Positions 23,751 to 37,500 of a stretch of 64,000 bases of DNA are shown piece by piece. The DNA is taken from positions 2,542,001-2,606,000 of the forward strand of contig JAQQWL010000013.1 of the NCBI GenBank assembly GCA_038363925.1. Direction: 5' to 3'. The stretch comes from Apiospora phragmitis (Eukaryota; Ascomycota; Sordariomycetes; Amphisphaeriales; Apiosporaceae). The position numbers and the translations under genes are program-made. The notes beneath the pieces are model-generated. The model was not told the origin of the DNA and did no database searches. It worked only from the letters and a program-made list of their open reading frames with translations. The first letter of the stretch is position 1, and each line of letters begins with the position of its first letter.

Positions 23751-25671
23751 AGCCAGCTGACGGTGCTACGGTCACCCCTATGTAACGGCGACCCCTAAAT
23801 TTAAATAGCTCTTAATAGTACCACATATAAATTAGTATATAAACTAGTTAGCTTTTAATTTATAATTAATTAAATAATATTATTGTCTTCTTTTTCTTTT
23901 CTTCTTTAAAATAGGCCGAAAACTTAACGAGTTAATATTATAACGCGCGATTTAAGATGTTATAAATAGCTCGTTAATAAAATAAGCCGCCGAGAAATAT
24001 AATATTTTTAAAATAATTCTAAGGGCTCGGATTTACGGCCGTAAAACTATAAAATAACGGAATAAGTCTTTCTAAGCTTTAATAATAGCGGAAAAGTTTT
24101 AGATTATAACTTAGTGCCTTGTATAATATAATTTAAGCTGCTTATTAGCGTACGTTATTTTTTAAATATTCGCTTAACGGATTTTTTAAATTAACGGGAT
24201 TAATATAATACTTAATAAATATTAGGTTTAAAAGATTTATTACTCTTTATTTATTTATCTATATTACTCTTTTTAAAAGGATAAATTTTTTAAAGCTTAA
24301 CGTAACTTTCGTAGAAAAAATTATCGAGTTTTTCGAGCGGCTTAATAATCCTATTTTAAAATTAATCCCTTCGGAGTTTCGGTTTAACGTTAATAAGATC
24401 GGTAATTAGCTCGGTTATAAAATAAATATATTAATTATTAAACCTATTAAAATAAAGAAAATACTAATTATAAACTCTTTTAACCGAAAATAAGCTTTTA
24501 CGGTTAAATATAATAACGTTTTAAACCGAGCCTTGCCTCTTTTTATTATATTTAAAAGTTAATAAGTCTAATAGTAATAGTTTTTAAAAAAAGAGGACTC
24601 GCTAACGAATATTATAAAGGATTAAGTTTTTACGGTATCCCTTAAAGGTTAAATTAATAAAGAGCTAGCCTTAATATAGTTAAATAAGGTTTTTATCCTT
24701 TATATAAAGTTTAAAAACGAGGATTAATAACGGCTTATTATTTTAAATAATTACGCTAGTTATATAAACGAGGATTTTATTATAACGTATTTAAAGTATA
24801 AGATATAGCTTCTCTTTTTTTTAGTATACTCGTTACACTTATTATAACCTTTAAATTTTAATCTTTTTAATATATTAAAAAATATTTATTATTAAAAAAT
24901 AACCTTATATTATATAAGGGTTAATAATATAAATATAAATAAAAAGGATTTCTTTTAATATTACGAACTAATTAAAAGGTTTATTTTTCGACCGTATATA
25001 ATAACTAATAATTAAGTTATAACTAATATATTCTTTCGCGATATTAATAAACCCCTTAATAGCTGGAATTAGAGAATAAAAGACTAAATAAAGGCAGAAC
25101 TATTTAAACCTCCCCCCGACGTTTTTAATAAATAATTCTCCTCTATAACGTTATTAATACTTACGATTAACCGCTAATTTAAAAAGTTAGCGGATACGTT
25201 GAATAGTAATAATATTATTTTCGATAGCGCGACGCGCCGGGTTTTATTCCGGAAGTTCTTAAAGAGTTTAGATATTTTAAACGGCTAGATTAGCTAATTA
25301 GAATATGAGAAGTTAATTTTAAAAAATAATTTAAAAAAGAAAGAAGTAAAAAGAGGAAAAAAGTAATATTTAACCTTAATTAAAAATTTACGCGTATACG
25401 AGATATTATAATAATTAAAAGGGAAATAAATAGCGTTATATTAGAACTTTAAACTATTACTCCTTTATTATTAACGCCGAAAGCCGTTATAATTAAATTT
25501 AACTCTAAATTTAAAATTAAAGATATTATAGAAGCGTTTCGAGATTAAAACGGTATTTTTAAAATTTTATATTAATTTTTAATTAAATTATTTATATTAT
25601 TATTATATAATATTATTATTAGTTTTTAGGGTCGCCGTTGCATAGGGTGACCGTAGCACCGTTAGCTAGCT
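23751..25671 (+). mobile_element. Fot1/pogo-type element, family I copy C
   Basis: Left end AGCCAGCTGACGGTGCTACG at 23751 (TA at 23749-23750), right end at 25671 followed by TA. Length 1921 bp. The same transposase blocks as copy A are present in decayed form on the plus strand. It contains the segment absent from copy A (about 25050-25110). It is inserted within the minus-strand gypsy element. Confidence 0.88.
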
Positions 25672-26401
25672 TAAATTACCTCCCACGATTCGAAGTAATT
25701 ACGATAAGCGGGCCGTGTTAGTTAATAACTCGTCGTATAAAAACCTACGTTATAATTTTTATTATAATTTTTATTATAAGTTCGATTATTATACCTTTAC
25801 TTAATTAATTTATAACGACTATTATATTCGTATACTCGAAACTTTTTAAAAAGTCTATAATAAAATTTATTAAAACTTCCTTCTAAATTTTATCGAGTAC
25901 TAGTAATAGTTTTAAAAGCTTTTATTTTTAATCTTTTTAAGGTTTTAATTCATTATAAATATCGCAGTTCTTTATATATTATTATACGAAAAAGCCTATC
26001 CTTAATTAGAAAATATTTCTCGCGAATAGAGTATAGGTTTAATAACGCTTAAGATATTTAGCGAATAGGTTATTATAAGCCTTAACGATAAGCTTCGTAC
26101 GTAAAGGCTTATATTTTAATACTTAGCGTTAACTAGGAAAAAGAGGCTAACTATTTCCGTTTAAAGTATATTTAAATATTAATACTTTAAGCTATAGCGA
26201 TAAGGGGAACTTAGTAACGCCATCTTTTAAGCTCTATATAATCGTACGGTACGCTTCGTTTTATTAAAAACCTTAGTCTTATAAGGCTTAGAGTTTAAGG
26301 GTAAAAAAGGAGATAGCGGTTATCTATATTAAATAGCTCTATTAACTAAGCATTTTTAACGTTATTAATTAAAACTCTCGGTATTAAATTTTATTAACGT
26401 A

Positions 26402-28232
26402 TCTTATAAGCGAATGTCTCATTTTTATAAATTTCTTTATAGCCTTAACTTTTTTTTATATTCTTTTACGTTTAAAAATGTTATAACTTTAAAAAGAGAG
26501 TAATATAATTTTAACGCTTTAAGCGTTCTAAGAAGACTTAATTTTAAACGTACGAAAAGCTATATTAATCTATTACGTCTTATCGAAAACTTTATAGCTT
26601 AAACGAAATAACTAACCTATACGACGCGAAATATTTACGAATTCTCGAAAGTTTTTAAATTTTAAAAAAGATGCGATTATTCGATATATTATTAATTTAA
26701 ATACGCGATCGTTTTTTCCCCGGCTAAATAATATAGAAGATATAGCGAATTAATTACTTAATTTACGCGACGCGGGACGCGTCGGTATTAATTAAGCCTT
26801 TAATTTCGTACGATAATAATTAAACCTTTAGATATATTTTAACCGAAGAAATAATTATTAAAGAGTCCTTTATAAAAATCCCGACGCATATTACACGTAA
26901 TTTATTTTTATACGGAATATAATTTATAAATACGAAATCTAAAAAAAGGATATTTATAATTTTAATAAGACCGGCTTTTTTATAAATTAAATCTCGTTTA
27001 AAATAATCGTAACCACTTTCGATTAACGCGGAAAACCTAAGGTAATATAATAAAAGAATCGAGAATAGGTTATAATTATTTAAGGCGTTAAATTATACGG
27101 TTACGCCATCCTTCCGTATATTATTTTTATTAAAAAAACGCACCTCTTTTTTTAATATAAAAATAGTTTATTATTAAAAGATTAAATAATCGTAATTATT
27201 AAAAATAATTAAATTACGAATAAAAAAGGCGAAAACTAGATTCGATATTTTAATTAATATACTAGGTTTTATACGAAAGGTCGTTATCGCTTCTTAGTTT
27301 TAAACGGCTACGAAAGTTATTACTCGATAACTTTTAAGCTTTATTATAAAAAGAACTCGATTATTATACTCTATATACTTTTTTATTCGTTATATAAGTT
27401 CTAACCTTTTAATATTAATTATTTTCGTATATTAAAAAGGGCGTAAAGAAAAGAAATTAAATATTTTATACGGGCGTATATTACTTATATTTTAAAAGAA
27501 GACTTCTTACTAGCGTTTTTAAAAGCGTTCTAAGCGATTTTTACCGTTTTAAATATATAAAAAAGCTTTCGAAAAACAAGACTTATTCCGTATAATCCGG
27601 AATATATTATTTCATAATTAGATATAAAATTACGTACTTTAATACCTCCGGGGACGTCTTTCGGCCTAATTATTCCTTAAAAATTAAAAACCTTAATAAC
27701 CCGATTTAAGCTTAATTCTAAACCGAATACGTTCGAAACCGTATTATACGGTATTAAAATAGCTTTTCGATATTTATTTTAATTAATTTTAACTAGATCG
27801 TAAAAGTTATAACGTATATTATATACTAAGTTATTCTTTTAAAAGGTAAGAACGTAATATTTCGAAAAATAAATAAAATACTTAGCCGGCGCCGCTATAT
27901 AAAAAAAACGGTTATAAAATAAAAGAGTACTTTATATATAAGTTAAAAAAGACCTGCAGTTTTAAAAGGACGTTAATAAATAGTTATAAAACGAATCGCG
28001 TCGGAAGAGTAGTTATACGAGGACGTTTAGGACACGCTTATAACGCTATAGAATTTACGGAAAGCCCGGGCATAATACGCGTACTTATTAGAATAATATA
28101 AAAGTATCTAGAGATAAGGATTCCGATTAATTTTAATATATTAAATACGTTGTAGTAAAATTAATTTATATTTTATTAAAAAGGGTGTAAAAGAATAGGA
28201 TATTCGCTTATATAAGATATTCGTTTATGAGA
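26402..28232 (+). mobile_element. Fot1/pogo-type element, family II copy 1
   Basis: Inverted ends of the form TCTYATAARCGAATRTCT, with the AAGCGAATATC unit doubled at the right end, flanked by TA (26400-26401, 28233-28234). Length 1831 bp. The plus strand shows a pogo DDE transposase relic: RYRFLVLNGYESYYS near 27285-27326 (from LDGHESH), IIILYILFYSLYKF*PFNINYF (from the PPHSSH..QPLD box) near 27360-27420, and LKRA*REEI after it. It is inserted in the minus-strand gypsy element. An inverted second copy lies at 32540-42259. Confidence 0.82.
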
Positions 28233-30234
28233 TACATTATTATAAGAGTTTCGTAACATATTTTATTCCTTTTTAAATAAAACGTTTACTCTTTTATTTT
28301 AATAATTAACTCTATATATAATTTAAAAGTTATATTAGTTAAAAATAAGCGTTTATTATATATATTTCTCGTTTAATTTTTAAAGAGATATAAAATATTC
28401 GAAGTTTTTATAATCTATAATAACGTTAAATTTTTATATAGACTATAGCTCGGTATCTTATTTTTTTAAGTATTAAATAACCGTTAATATTTTTTTTATT
28501 ATAAATCTCGTAATTATACTTAATAGGCGATATTTGTTTAAAATAATAAGCGTAAAGGCGAAAGAGCCCCTTATCGTTATGTTAAGAAAGAACCCTTTCG
28601 ATATAATATTTTAAAGAGTTCGTCTCGAATATCGTTATATAGTTTAAATCGAACTATAATAATACCGGCTATTAAATAAATAAGTTTTTAAAGTAATTAA
28701 ACGCCTATTAATAATCGAAACTTTTATAAAAAGGGACGTTATTTTTTATTAAACGTATAAGCGGTGTTACTATTTTCGAAAAGTCTTAAATAAATTTTTA
28801 ATAATAATTAACGAATTCGAAGAATCCTTATACTTTTCGTATAAAACTTAAGGTTTTTTACTTTTAAACTACTCGAACCTTTTTAAAGTTTATTTAAATT
28901 ATATTTTAAACGTCGAAAATAAAGCTTAAATATTTTATTTTCGTAATTTTAAATTTATATTTATTAATATCGAGTTATAAGCTAAATTTTATAAAGCGTT
29001 AAAGCACCTTTATAATATACGTACGATATTAATTAAAACTGCCGTCTATATAAATAAAGATATTATTAATATACGCGGAATAGAATTTATTTAAAAAGTC
29101 TCGTAAAGTTAAATTAATATATCTAAAAAAAAATACTTAATACGTTCGCGAAGCTAAAAAAGGTAATAAGCTATTCGAATAGCCCGTATCTCGTATAAAA
29201 AGCCGTTTCTTACTCGTCGCCTTTTATAATTCTAATTTTATAAAATACGGCCGTAATATCTAATTTCATATATTATTTCGCTTATAAAATTTAAATTAAG
29301 GTTTTTTAAATAAGAAGTAAAAAGTAGCGGTCCTTCTTCGTAATCTTATTTAAAGCTTAATAATTAATATAAAACCGTAGGTCTCTTTTAAGCTTTTATA
29401 TAAAAAGAATTAGTACCGCCGCCGAGGAGTAGCTTACTTATATAAATCCTTTATTTAATAATTTTATTAAGGTTTTTTTTAAAAATTAAAAGTTCTTTTT
29501 CGATATATTATATAGCGGCCTTTAAAAGACCTCTAATTCTTTTCCTTTTTTTTATACGAGTTCGATATTATAATTAATCCTTTCTTTTTTAAAAAGGGAA
29601 TAATAAGCCGTTTTTCGGATTTTTAAATAGTAAGAAAAATTCTTAATATTATAATAAGAGTTTTTTTAAAAATCCGTCTTTTATTTTATACGAAACGCCT
29701 TTTTAATATTTATTATACTTACCGCGAAAACTTATATTCGTACTTTAAAGGATCGGGCCTTTCGTATCTAGTACCCGAACCTTATAACCTTTATTACTAT
29801 ATACTTATATAAGGGGGTAGGTCGCTTTTATTCGAGGCTTTTTACTCGTACCCCTATTATATAAATCTATAGCTCCTCCTTCTTTAAAAAAAAACTTTAC
29901 TTTTTATTTCGTTATTTTAGCCTTTTTAAAAATTATATTATATTTAAGGGTATTATATAAAATATAAAAGTATATCTTCTACTCTTAATATCCGTTAATA
30001 TTAAGGTATATATAAATTATTTCGTAAAAGTAGCTAGATTTAATAAAGTTATTAATTAATCGAAAAAGTATTAAAATATATTAAAACGAGTTTTATTATA
30101 TAAAACGTTTATTAATAAAATTATAAAAAAAGTAACCCGAATTAACGAGTATATATATAAAAGCGGTTTTATTAACGAAATATTTTATTATAAAAAATAT
30201 AATACTTCTTTCCTTTTTTAATAAGTTTTATAAG

Positions 30235-30516
30235 AAATAATAACCTTTTATAAGTATTATTAAATTAAATATTTTTATTATAAGGGTTTAAACTAAGTGG
30301 TATAATTTAACATCTATTCTTTCTAGCTATAAAAAGAATTCTTTAAAAAGAGAAAAATTCTTCTTAATTACCGTATAAATATTACCTATTTATATACGTG
30401 CTTTTATTTTAATACGTATATACTCGATATTTTAAGAAGCTAGAAATACTAATTAATAGGTCGCAAAGAGGCCACGGGCCCCCGAGTCTTATTAATAGGG
30501 GTTTATCTCATAATAT
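30235..30516 (-). repeat. Right LTR (5' LTR) of the minus-strand gypsy element
   Basis: Direct repeat partner of 22631-22926, less degraded; it keeps a GC patch (GGCCACGGGCCCCCGAG) near 30470-30486 that is AT-shifted in the partner. Confidence 0.78.
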
Positions 30517-30616
30517 TTATTATAAATTAAAGCTTCGATTTAACGTGTATATCGAGAGTTAATAAATATAAACGCTTTTCGAAATAGATATTTATTAATT
30601 ATTAAATCATTTAAGG

Positions 30617-30825
30617 TATTAGAACAGCTAAAACTAAAGCTATTTATACTACTCTAAAAGGGGTGCTACGTACCTACGCGTACGAACCCCTTTTCTGTTT
30701 TATTAAGAGGGGTATATAATACCCTTCGCAGCTCATACTAAAGATAGACATGAACAATAGAATATAACTATATAACCTAGATTAAACCCGGAACTAATAC
30801 GTATATATTAAAGCTTATTTAATAT
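30617..30825 (+). repeat. LTR-like ~205-bp repeat, copy R1
   Basis: Starts TATTAGAACAGCTAAAA (TG of a canonical LTR start mutated to TA) and contains the GGGGTGCTACGTACC and AACCCCTTTTCTG core. It is inverted relative to copies R2, R3 and R4. R1 and R2 form an inverted pair around a ~390-bp spacer. Confidence 0.7.
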
Positions 30826-31216
30826 AAGGTTTTAAGGGACTACTTTTTAGCTACGGCTTTATTCGTATATATGTAACCGGGAATTTAAAGGTTTAAAAAT
30901 ATTTCTTAGATAGATTTTAATAGCTCGTTACTCGTTAGCTATTATTTTAAATTTAAAAGCTACTTTTAAGCTTAATATTATATTTTAATAAAGTTAACCT
31001 TATTAATATTTATATTAAATATTTTTATACTTTTCGTTTTTACATTATAAAAAGATTTAACTTTAAAAATTATATATTAATAAATATAATAATTAAATTT
31101 TATTAATTATATATTTCGTTATAAGGTAATTTTATATATAATTATTATAATTATTTAAATAAATAATCGCTATTACTTTTAGTTTTTAAGCTTTATTTAT
31201 AATAAATAAATATTTT

Positions 31217-31420
31217 TATTAAATAGGCTTTCGTACGTACATATAAATAGGTTCCGGGTTTAATCGAGGTTATATTATTATATTTTATTATTTATTTTTA
31301 TTTTTAATACGAGCTACGAGGGGTATCGTATGCCCCTTTTAATAAAATAGGAAAAGGGTTCGTGCACATAAGTACGTAGCACCCTTTGTAAAGTAATATA
31401 AATATTTAGCTATTTTAACA
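31217..31420 (-). repeat. LTR-like ~205-bp repeat, copy R2
   Basis: Its reverse complement starts TGTTAAAATAGCTAAAT, and its core matches R1. It is in the same orientation as R3 and R4, so R2 and R3 could be the LTRs of a minus-strand element whose interior was later disrupted by Fot family II copy 2. No polymerase blocks were recognised in 31421-32539 or 42262-42809. Confidence 0.7.
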
Positions 31421-32035
31421 CTAGTAGTTTTTTGTTTTAATAATAAAATTAGCTTATTCCCCCTTTTTTAAATACGAGCCTTTCTTTTATAAGGGTTTTA
31501 TACGGTTAAGTTACTTTAATTCGGTATTCGGTACTTATTTAAACCGTAAAAGTAATACTATACCTTTTTAATATTAATTTAGTTAAGTAATAAGTCCCTT
31601 CGAGTAATTATTTTAATCGGCCGAAAGTAATAATAATAACGGGGGCTTTATCGTATATTAAGCGTTATACCTTGTTAAAAACTATTTTTATTAGTTTTAT
31701 AAATAAACATTCTTTTGTATATAAATAATTTATACGGTTTAAATTTTTCTCTCTTTTTTTTATATATATTTTTTTTACTCGCCGTACGAGTCTAGCTTTT
31801 TAATATACGCCTTAACGTGTACGGTAAGACTGTTTATCGAGATTATTTTATTCCGAAGGTTCGTAATACGAGTTAGCGCTTATTTAATATTATTTTTAAG
31901 ATTTTAATTAATTATTTCTCGGCGTATTTATTTTTCGGTCGTGTAATAATAATCGCTATCTAATTTACGAAGTATTATATCTTCGAGAGGGCGACGACCT
32001 TGTTTTAATTAGTCTTGCTATTATAAATAGCTCGG

Positions 32036-32395
32036 CTTAGAGGGATATCGTACTTCGTAACGTACGCTGGACTAGATAATCGTACGGTCTGGTCCGGCGG
32101 TACCGGAGTTGGAGAAAGAAAAGGGACGATATCTTGCGACGTTTAGGTGCTTAGGAATCCAGGGTTAGACGTCGGGCCTAGAGTGTCCCGTGGTGTCGCG
32201 GACGATTGCTCTGTACGGAGACCGGGTGTCTCTCGCTTACCCGGCGGTTATTCGACTGTCTATTTTAGGGAAGAGTGTGGAATATCCTCTTTTCGGGTTT
32301 CCGAAGTCGGTTCTATCGGTCGGTCCTGTTAGTGTGTAGGAGCGGCCGGTAATATTAGGCTTACGAGCTTAGCCTTAAAGGATCCGTTCGTTAAT
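32036..32395. other. GC-rich island inside the RIP-mutated block
   Basis: About 360 bases of near-balanced composition (for example GGTCCGGCGGTACCGG near 32092) between strongly AT-rich sequence. A 61-codon plus-strand frame lies at 32147-32332, but no motif is recognised on either strand. RIP acts only on duplicated DNA, so the island is probably single-copy sequence, perhaps captured. Confidence 0.6.
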
Positions 32396-33799
32396 ATATC
32401 GACTTTATATTTTTTAAAATAATTAAAGAGCTCCTTTTAAAACGTATAATTAATTTAACCGAATTAATACTCGGTTTATTTATTAAACTCTATAATAAAG
32501 GATTTTTAAAAAGAGGTTCTTTTTATTTTTAATAACGTATCCTATAAACGAATATCTCACACAAGCGAATGTCTTATTTTTTTACACCCTTTTTAATAAA
32601 ATATAAGTTAATTTTATTATAACGTATTTAATATATTAAAATTAATCGGAATCCTTATCTCTAGATATTTCTATATTATTCTAATAAGTACGCGTATTAT
32701 GCCTGGGCTCTCCGTAGATTTTATAGTGTTATAAGCGTGTTCTAAACGTCCTTATACGACTACTCCTCCGACGTAATTCGTTTTATAACTATTTATTAAC
32801 GTCCCTTTAAAACTATAGGTTTTTTTTAACTTATATACGAAGTAATCTTTTATTTTATAACCGTTTTTTTTCGTACGGCGGCGCCGGTTAAGTATTTTAT
32901 TTATTTTTCGAAGTGTCGCGTTCTTACTTTTTAAAAAAGTAACTCGGTATATAATATACGTTATAACCTTTACGATCTAGTTAAAGCTAGTTAAAATAAA
33001 CGTTAAAAAACTATTTTAATATTGTACGATACGGTTTCGAACGTATTCGGTTTAGGATTAAGCCTTAATTAAATTATTTAAAGTTTTTAATTTTTAAGGA
33101 ATAAATAGGCCGAAAAACGTCCCCGGAGGTATTAATGTACGTAACTTTATATCTAATTATAAAATAATATATTCCAGATTATACGGGATAAGTCTTATTT
33201 TTTAAAAGCTTCTTCGTATATTTAAAACGGTGAAAATCGCTTAGAACGCTTTTAAAAACGTTAATAAGAAATCCTCCTTTAAGATATAAGTAATATACGC
33301 CCGTATAAGATATTTAATTTCTTTTCTATACGCCTTTTTTAATATATAAAAATAGCCGATATTAAAAGGTTAGAGCTTATATAACGAATAAAAAGGTATA
33401 TAAAGTATAATAATCGAGTTTTTTTTATAATAGAGCTCGAAAGCTATCGAGTAGTAACTTTCGTAGCCGTTTAAGACTAAGAGGTAATAACGACCCTTTA
33501 TATAAAACTTAATATATTAATTAAAGTATCGAATCTAGTCCTCGCCTTTTTTATTCGTGGTTTAGCTATTTTTAATAACTACGATTACCTAATCCTTTAG
33601 TAATAGGCTGTTTTCGTATTAAGAAAAGAGGTACGTTTTCCCGGTAAAAATAATATACGGAGGGATAGCGTAACTATATAATCCAACGCCTTAAATAATT
33701 ATAACTTATTCCCGGTTCTTTTACTATATTACCCTAGGCTTTCCGCGTCGATCGGAGGTGGTTACGACTATTTAGAACGAGATTTAATTTATAAAAAAG

Positions 33800-34514
33800 T
33801 GTTACGACCTGACCTAAACAGGCGGCTAAAAGACCTACCGACCGGCACGGAGCCAGGATAACCCGAGGCGCTTACGAAATCTTATATAAAGAGCCAGTCC
33901 ACGATAACGCCCTACTAATAATAATAGCTTCACTATACCGCCATAGAACGTCGATAAGTAATAATACGATAATAATATATTATAACTAATTAATTAAAAA
34001 TAGATAGGAATAAATAAATAAAAATAAATAAATAAAAATAAATAGGCGAGATAAAGTAAATATAAGGGATAGCTTAAAGTTACGTGTAAATAAAATAAGG
34101 GAGCTATAAGAACACGACGTTCCCGACGACCTAGGAGCGACGGGATCACGACGCTCCCGGTAATCTAGGAGCGACGAGATCATAACGCTCCTAGCGACCT
34201 AACCCGGATTAGTAAAGGAGGAATTAAATATATAACGATAAACGTTTCTTATATATTTTATATAAATATTTTGTATTTTAATAATTAATTTACATATTAA
34301 TCTTAATTTATTAATAAAATAAATAGTTTTAATAAAACTATTATAAATACCCCTAAACTTATATACTTTAATTACCTTCGTTTTTATTAATTATTACTTA
34401 TTATATTAATAAAAATAACTTTTATTATATATTTAAATACTTTTTCGTATTATTAATATAAACCTTAATACGTTTTATTAAGTTTCTTTTAAAACTTAAA
34501 TAACGTTCGTTATA
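33800..34514 (+). repeat. 5' LTR of the full-length gypsy element
   Basis: Starts TGTTACGACC and ends CGTTCGTTATA. It keeps more GC than the 3' copy in its first 150 bases, including ACCGGCACGGAGCCAGGATA. Confidence 0.85.
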
Positions 34515-37500
34515 TTTTAATTACTCTTATTCTTATAAGTTATTACTTAAACCTTTAAGTAATAATATCACAAGAACTATATCTATACCTGGCTTTAGTA
34601 ATATCGTCCGATAAAGAAAGATCCTTATCGCTACCCTTAGTACCTCCTAATGAGACCCCGTTATAAATATCGATAGTGACGATAATAACGACGAGCCTAT
34701 ATAATAAGCGCTAGTTAAACGAATTAAAAAACTCGAGCAAAAGAGCGTTAATTATTAGCATTATTATATTGAGCTTAAAAAAGAGCGTAATGAGCTCCTA
34801 ACTAAGGGTATTTTAAAATAAATACCCTATAATATTAATAAGTTACGCGAAAAAGTACGTCTCTTTTATATAACTATTAATATTATTTAAACCTTTATTA
34901 TATTAAAAAAGGATATAAAGATTAATACGCTAACACCTTTTAATAAAATAAATAAAAACCTCCGAAACTTTTTTATTTAAATTAAAACTTATTAATAATT
35001 TTATAAAAAGATATTTTAAAACGTTACTTAATAAGTTATTTACGCCGCCTCGTTTTTTAAAAATAAAATACTCGTTTAATTCGAACCCTATTTAAATAAA
35101 TTTATAAAAAACGATTAATAAATTAAACTATACCGTATAAAAGTATAATATATCTTTAAAAGTTATAACAGCTTCGAATAAGCCCTTAACTCACTCTTTT
35201 AAAACCTTGACGAAAAGCGATAGGCGGAAAAGAAACTTAAAACCTTTAAATAAAAAAGATTAGCCGCTTTTTATACAGCCGAGTTCCAGCGTATTATAGC
35301 TTGACTAAATTATACCGAAGTTACGAAAATTATAATATATTATTAAGAATTAAAGGATAATATTAAGAATAAACTTAGCCGGCTTAATACCCTTAACTAC
35401 TTCTTTTTATATATAGAATTCATTATTAAAATCGATACCCGTATATACGAACGACGCCGCGAAAAATAAGGCGGACCCTAGCAATAAACCAGTCGAACTT
35501 TAGTTAATACCGGGCGACTATAATAATATAACCATATACCGCCTAGAAATATCACAGCATATAACTATTATAATAAACCTATAAACCTCGACGCTATTAA
35601 ACACGATAAATAGGATAAAAAGCTACGCGGTATTTATTATAATTATTAAAAACTAGGATATTACGTTCGAAAATATTAAATATTAAAGAAAAACTTTTAA
35701 CGAATTTTAAAAAAACGACACGTTAACGCTATTAAAATAAAAAACACCCCTATAATAATTATTAAAAATAATAGCGCTATTATTAAATATAATAATTTAT
35801 TTTAAATAGCTTACTATAATAATAGATATACCTCTTATTTAATAAATAAAAAAAATACCGGATAATTCTTTAAAGCTTTAAAAAATAAAGAGAATTATAA
35901 CCGAAACGTCGCGATAATACGAAAGGAATAACTCCTTCCTTATAACGAAAATAATAATTTAATAAATAATATTATAAATTAATTAAAATAATTAATAAAT
36001 TACGAACGTTTAATAAATATATTAATAAACGAGTTAATAAATAAAATCGCTAAGTTTAAGAACCTTAAAACCAACGGCTAATTAATTATCCCTAATATTC
36101 TTTACCCCAACTCGAAATACCTACGCTAAATACTCATTACGGCCGGGTTTAATTAAAGAATTTACGGCAACTATACAATAAAAAATAACCTACAAATCTC
36201 CCCTACATATAAAAAATATTTTATACTCTTATAAATTTTATATATATATAACGTTTATATAAAACACTTCGCGAAAAAACTTAAGTACGAATAGTTTCCC
36301 CGAAAGATTAATAAGCGACCTATTACGTAATTATACTCGGATTATATTATTAAAAAAATCTAAACGTCGATCTTAAACGGACGACACGTATACCTATTAA
36401 TATAAAAAAACTTATAATAATTACAACGATATTACTTAAAAAAATAAAATTAAAGGAAGTATTTCGAAAATTAATACTTTAAATACGCTTAAAAAAAATT
36501 ACAAGCTTATAAACGTTTAAAAAAAAGCGCTTAATACTTTTAAAACATATAAATATATACTTACTAAAAAAAACCCTTTATTAAATTAAAAAACTTATAA
36601 AACGTTTATAAATTACCGCGAACTTAATAAACCTCCGAATTATAAAAAAAACCCGAATCCTAAGTATTAAAAACAATACTTTATACAGGGAAAAATATAA
36701 AAACACCTCTATTAACGTATTAAAAAACACCTTATAAAAAATAAAAAGAACGATAACGACAACGCGAAGATCGATCGTAAAATATTATTAATAACTTATA
36801 AACGCAACGTTTAAGAAATAAACGCCGCCTATTATAAAATAACGATAATAAGTAGATTAAAATAGGTCTCTATATTAAATAATAGATAATCGAGCCATCC
36901 ACAAACATATTATATTAATACTAAACATAAAAAAAGTCTATATTAAAACGTTATTTAATAGCGGAACGTAAAGAAATTATATTTTATTACGAATTATTAA
37001 TTACTTTAAACTCAAATAATAAGAAAAAAACGCCTTATACCGATTTAAAACCGTTAATAAAGAATTTATAACTTATAACAATAAAGAAGTACGGAAGGAA
37101 ATCGCGAACCTTTTAATTAATATCAAAAAACGCTATAAACAAATTACGTATAATATTACGGACGTCGCAAAATACGATATAATTTTAAAAATATCCTAAT
37201 TACGGGTAAACAATTTTGAAATTAATTAAAAAATAGGCTAATTTTAATAAAATATACTAAAAAAAAGTTTAATCGATAGGTAGCGGTTTAAAAAATAACC
37301 CCTTAATAAACTTAAAATCTTTAAAGTATATATTATTATTAAAAAGTTTAAACTAAACGTTATAATAATTATATTAAAAAAGTACCAATAATTCGAAATA
37401 TTTTTTAATAAGAAATTAAAAACAGGCTTACCGTTTTATACACAATAAAATTATAAAATACCTTTTAAAAATAAGAAAAAACCCCTATTTATATTTATAT

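Larger units (their letters stand above)
22631..30516 (-). mobile_element. RIP-mutated Ty3/gypsy LTR retrotransposon, with two nested Fot elements
   Basis: Direct repeats of ~285-295 bp at about 22631-22926 and 30235-30516 are its LTRs; both contain GGTTTAAACTAAGTGGTATA and AATTAATAGGT. A purine tract on the minus strand next to the left LTR (about 22930-22940) sets the orientation. The minus strand encodes reverse transcriptase relics: LKRDLRFYINY*ALNKITKKD near 29350, LDITAVFYKIRI and AFYTRYGLFE near 29150-29280, and SAYINNIFIY (the YxDD box, mutated) near 29050. This order and wording is Ty3/gypsy. Fot family I copy C (23751-25671) and Fot family II copy 1 (26402-28232) are inserted in it. 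Without them the element is only about 4.1 kb, so it is shortened. It is inactive. Confidence 0.8.

Noticed and set aside
33986..34183. Minus-strand open frame, also seen at 41134-41514
   Set aside because: Both are the same part of the gypsy LTRs read on the opposite strand; not a gene.
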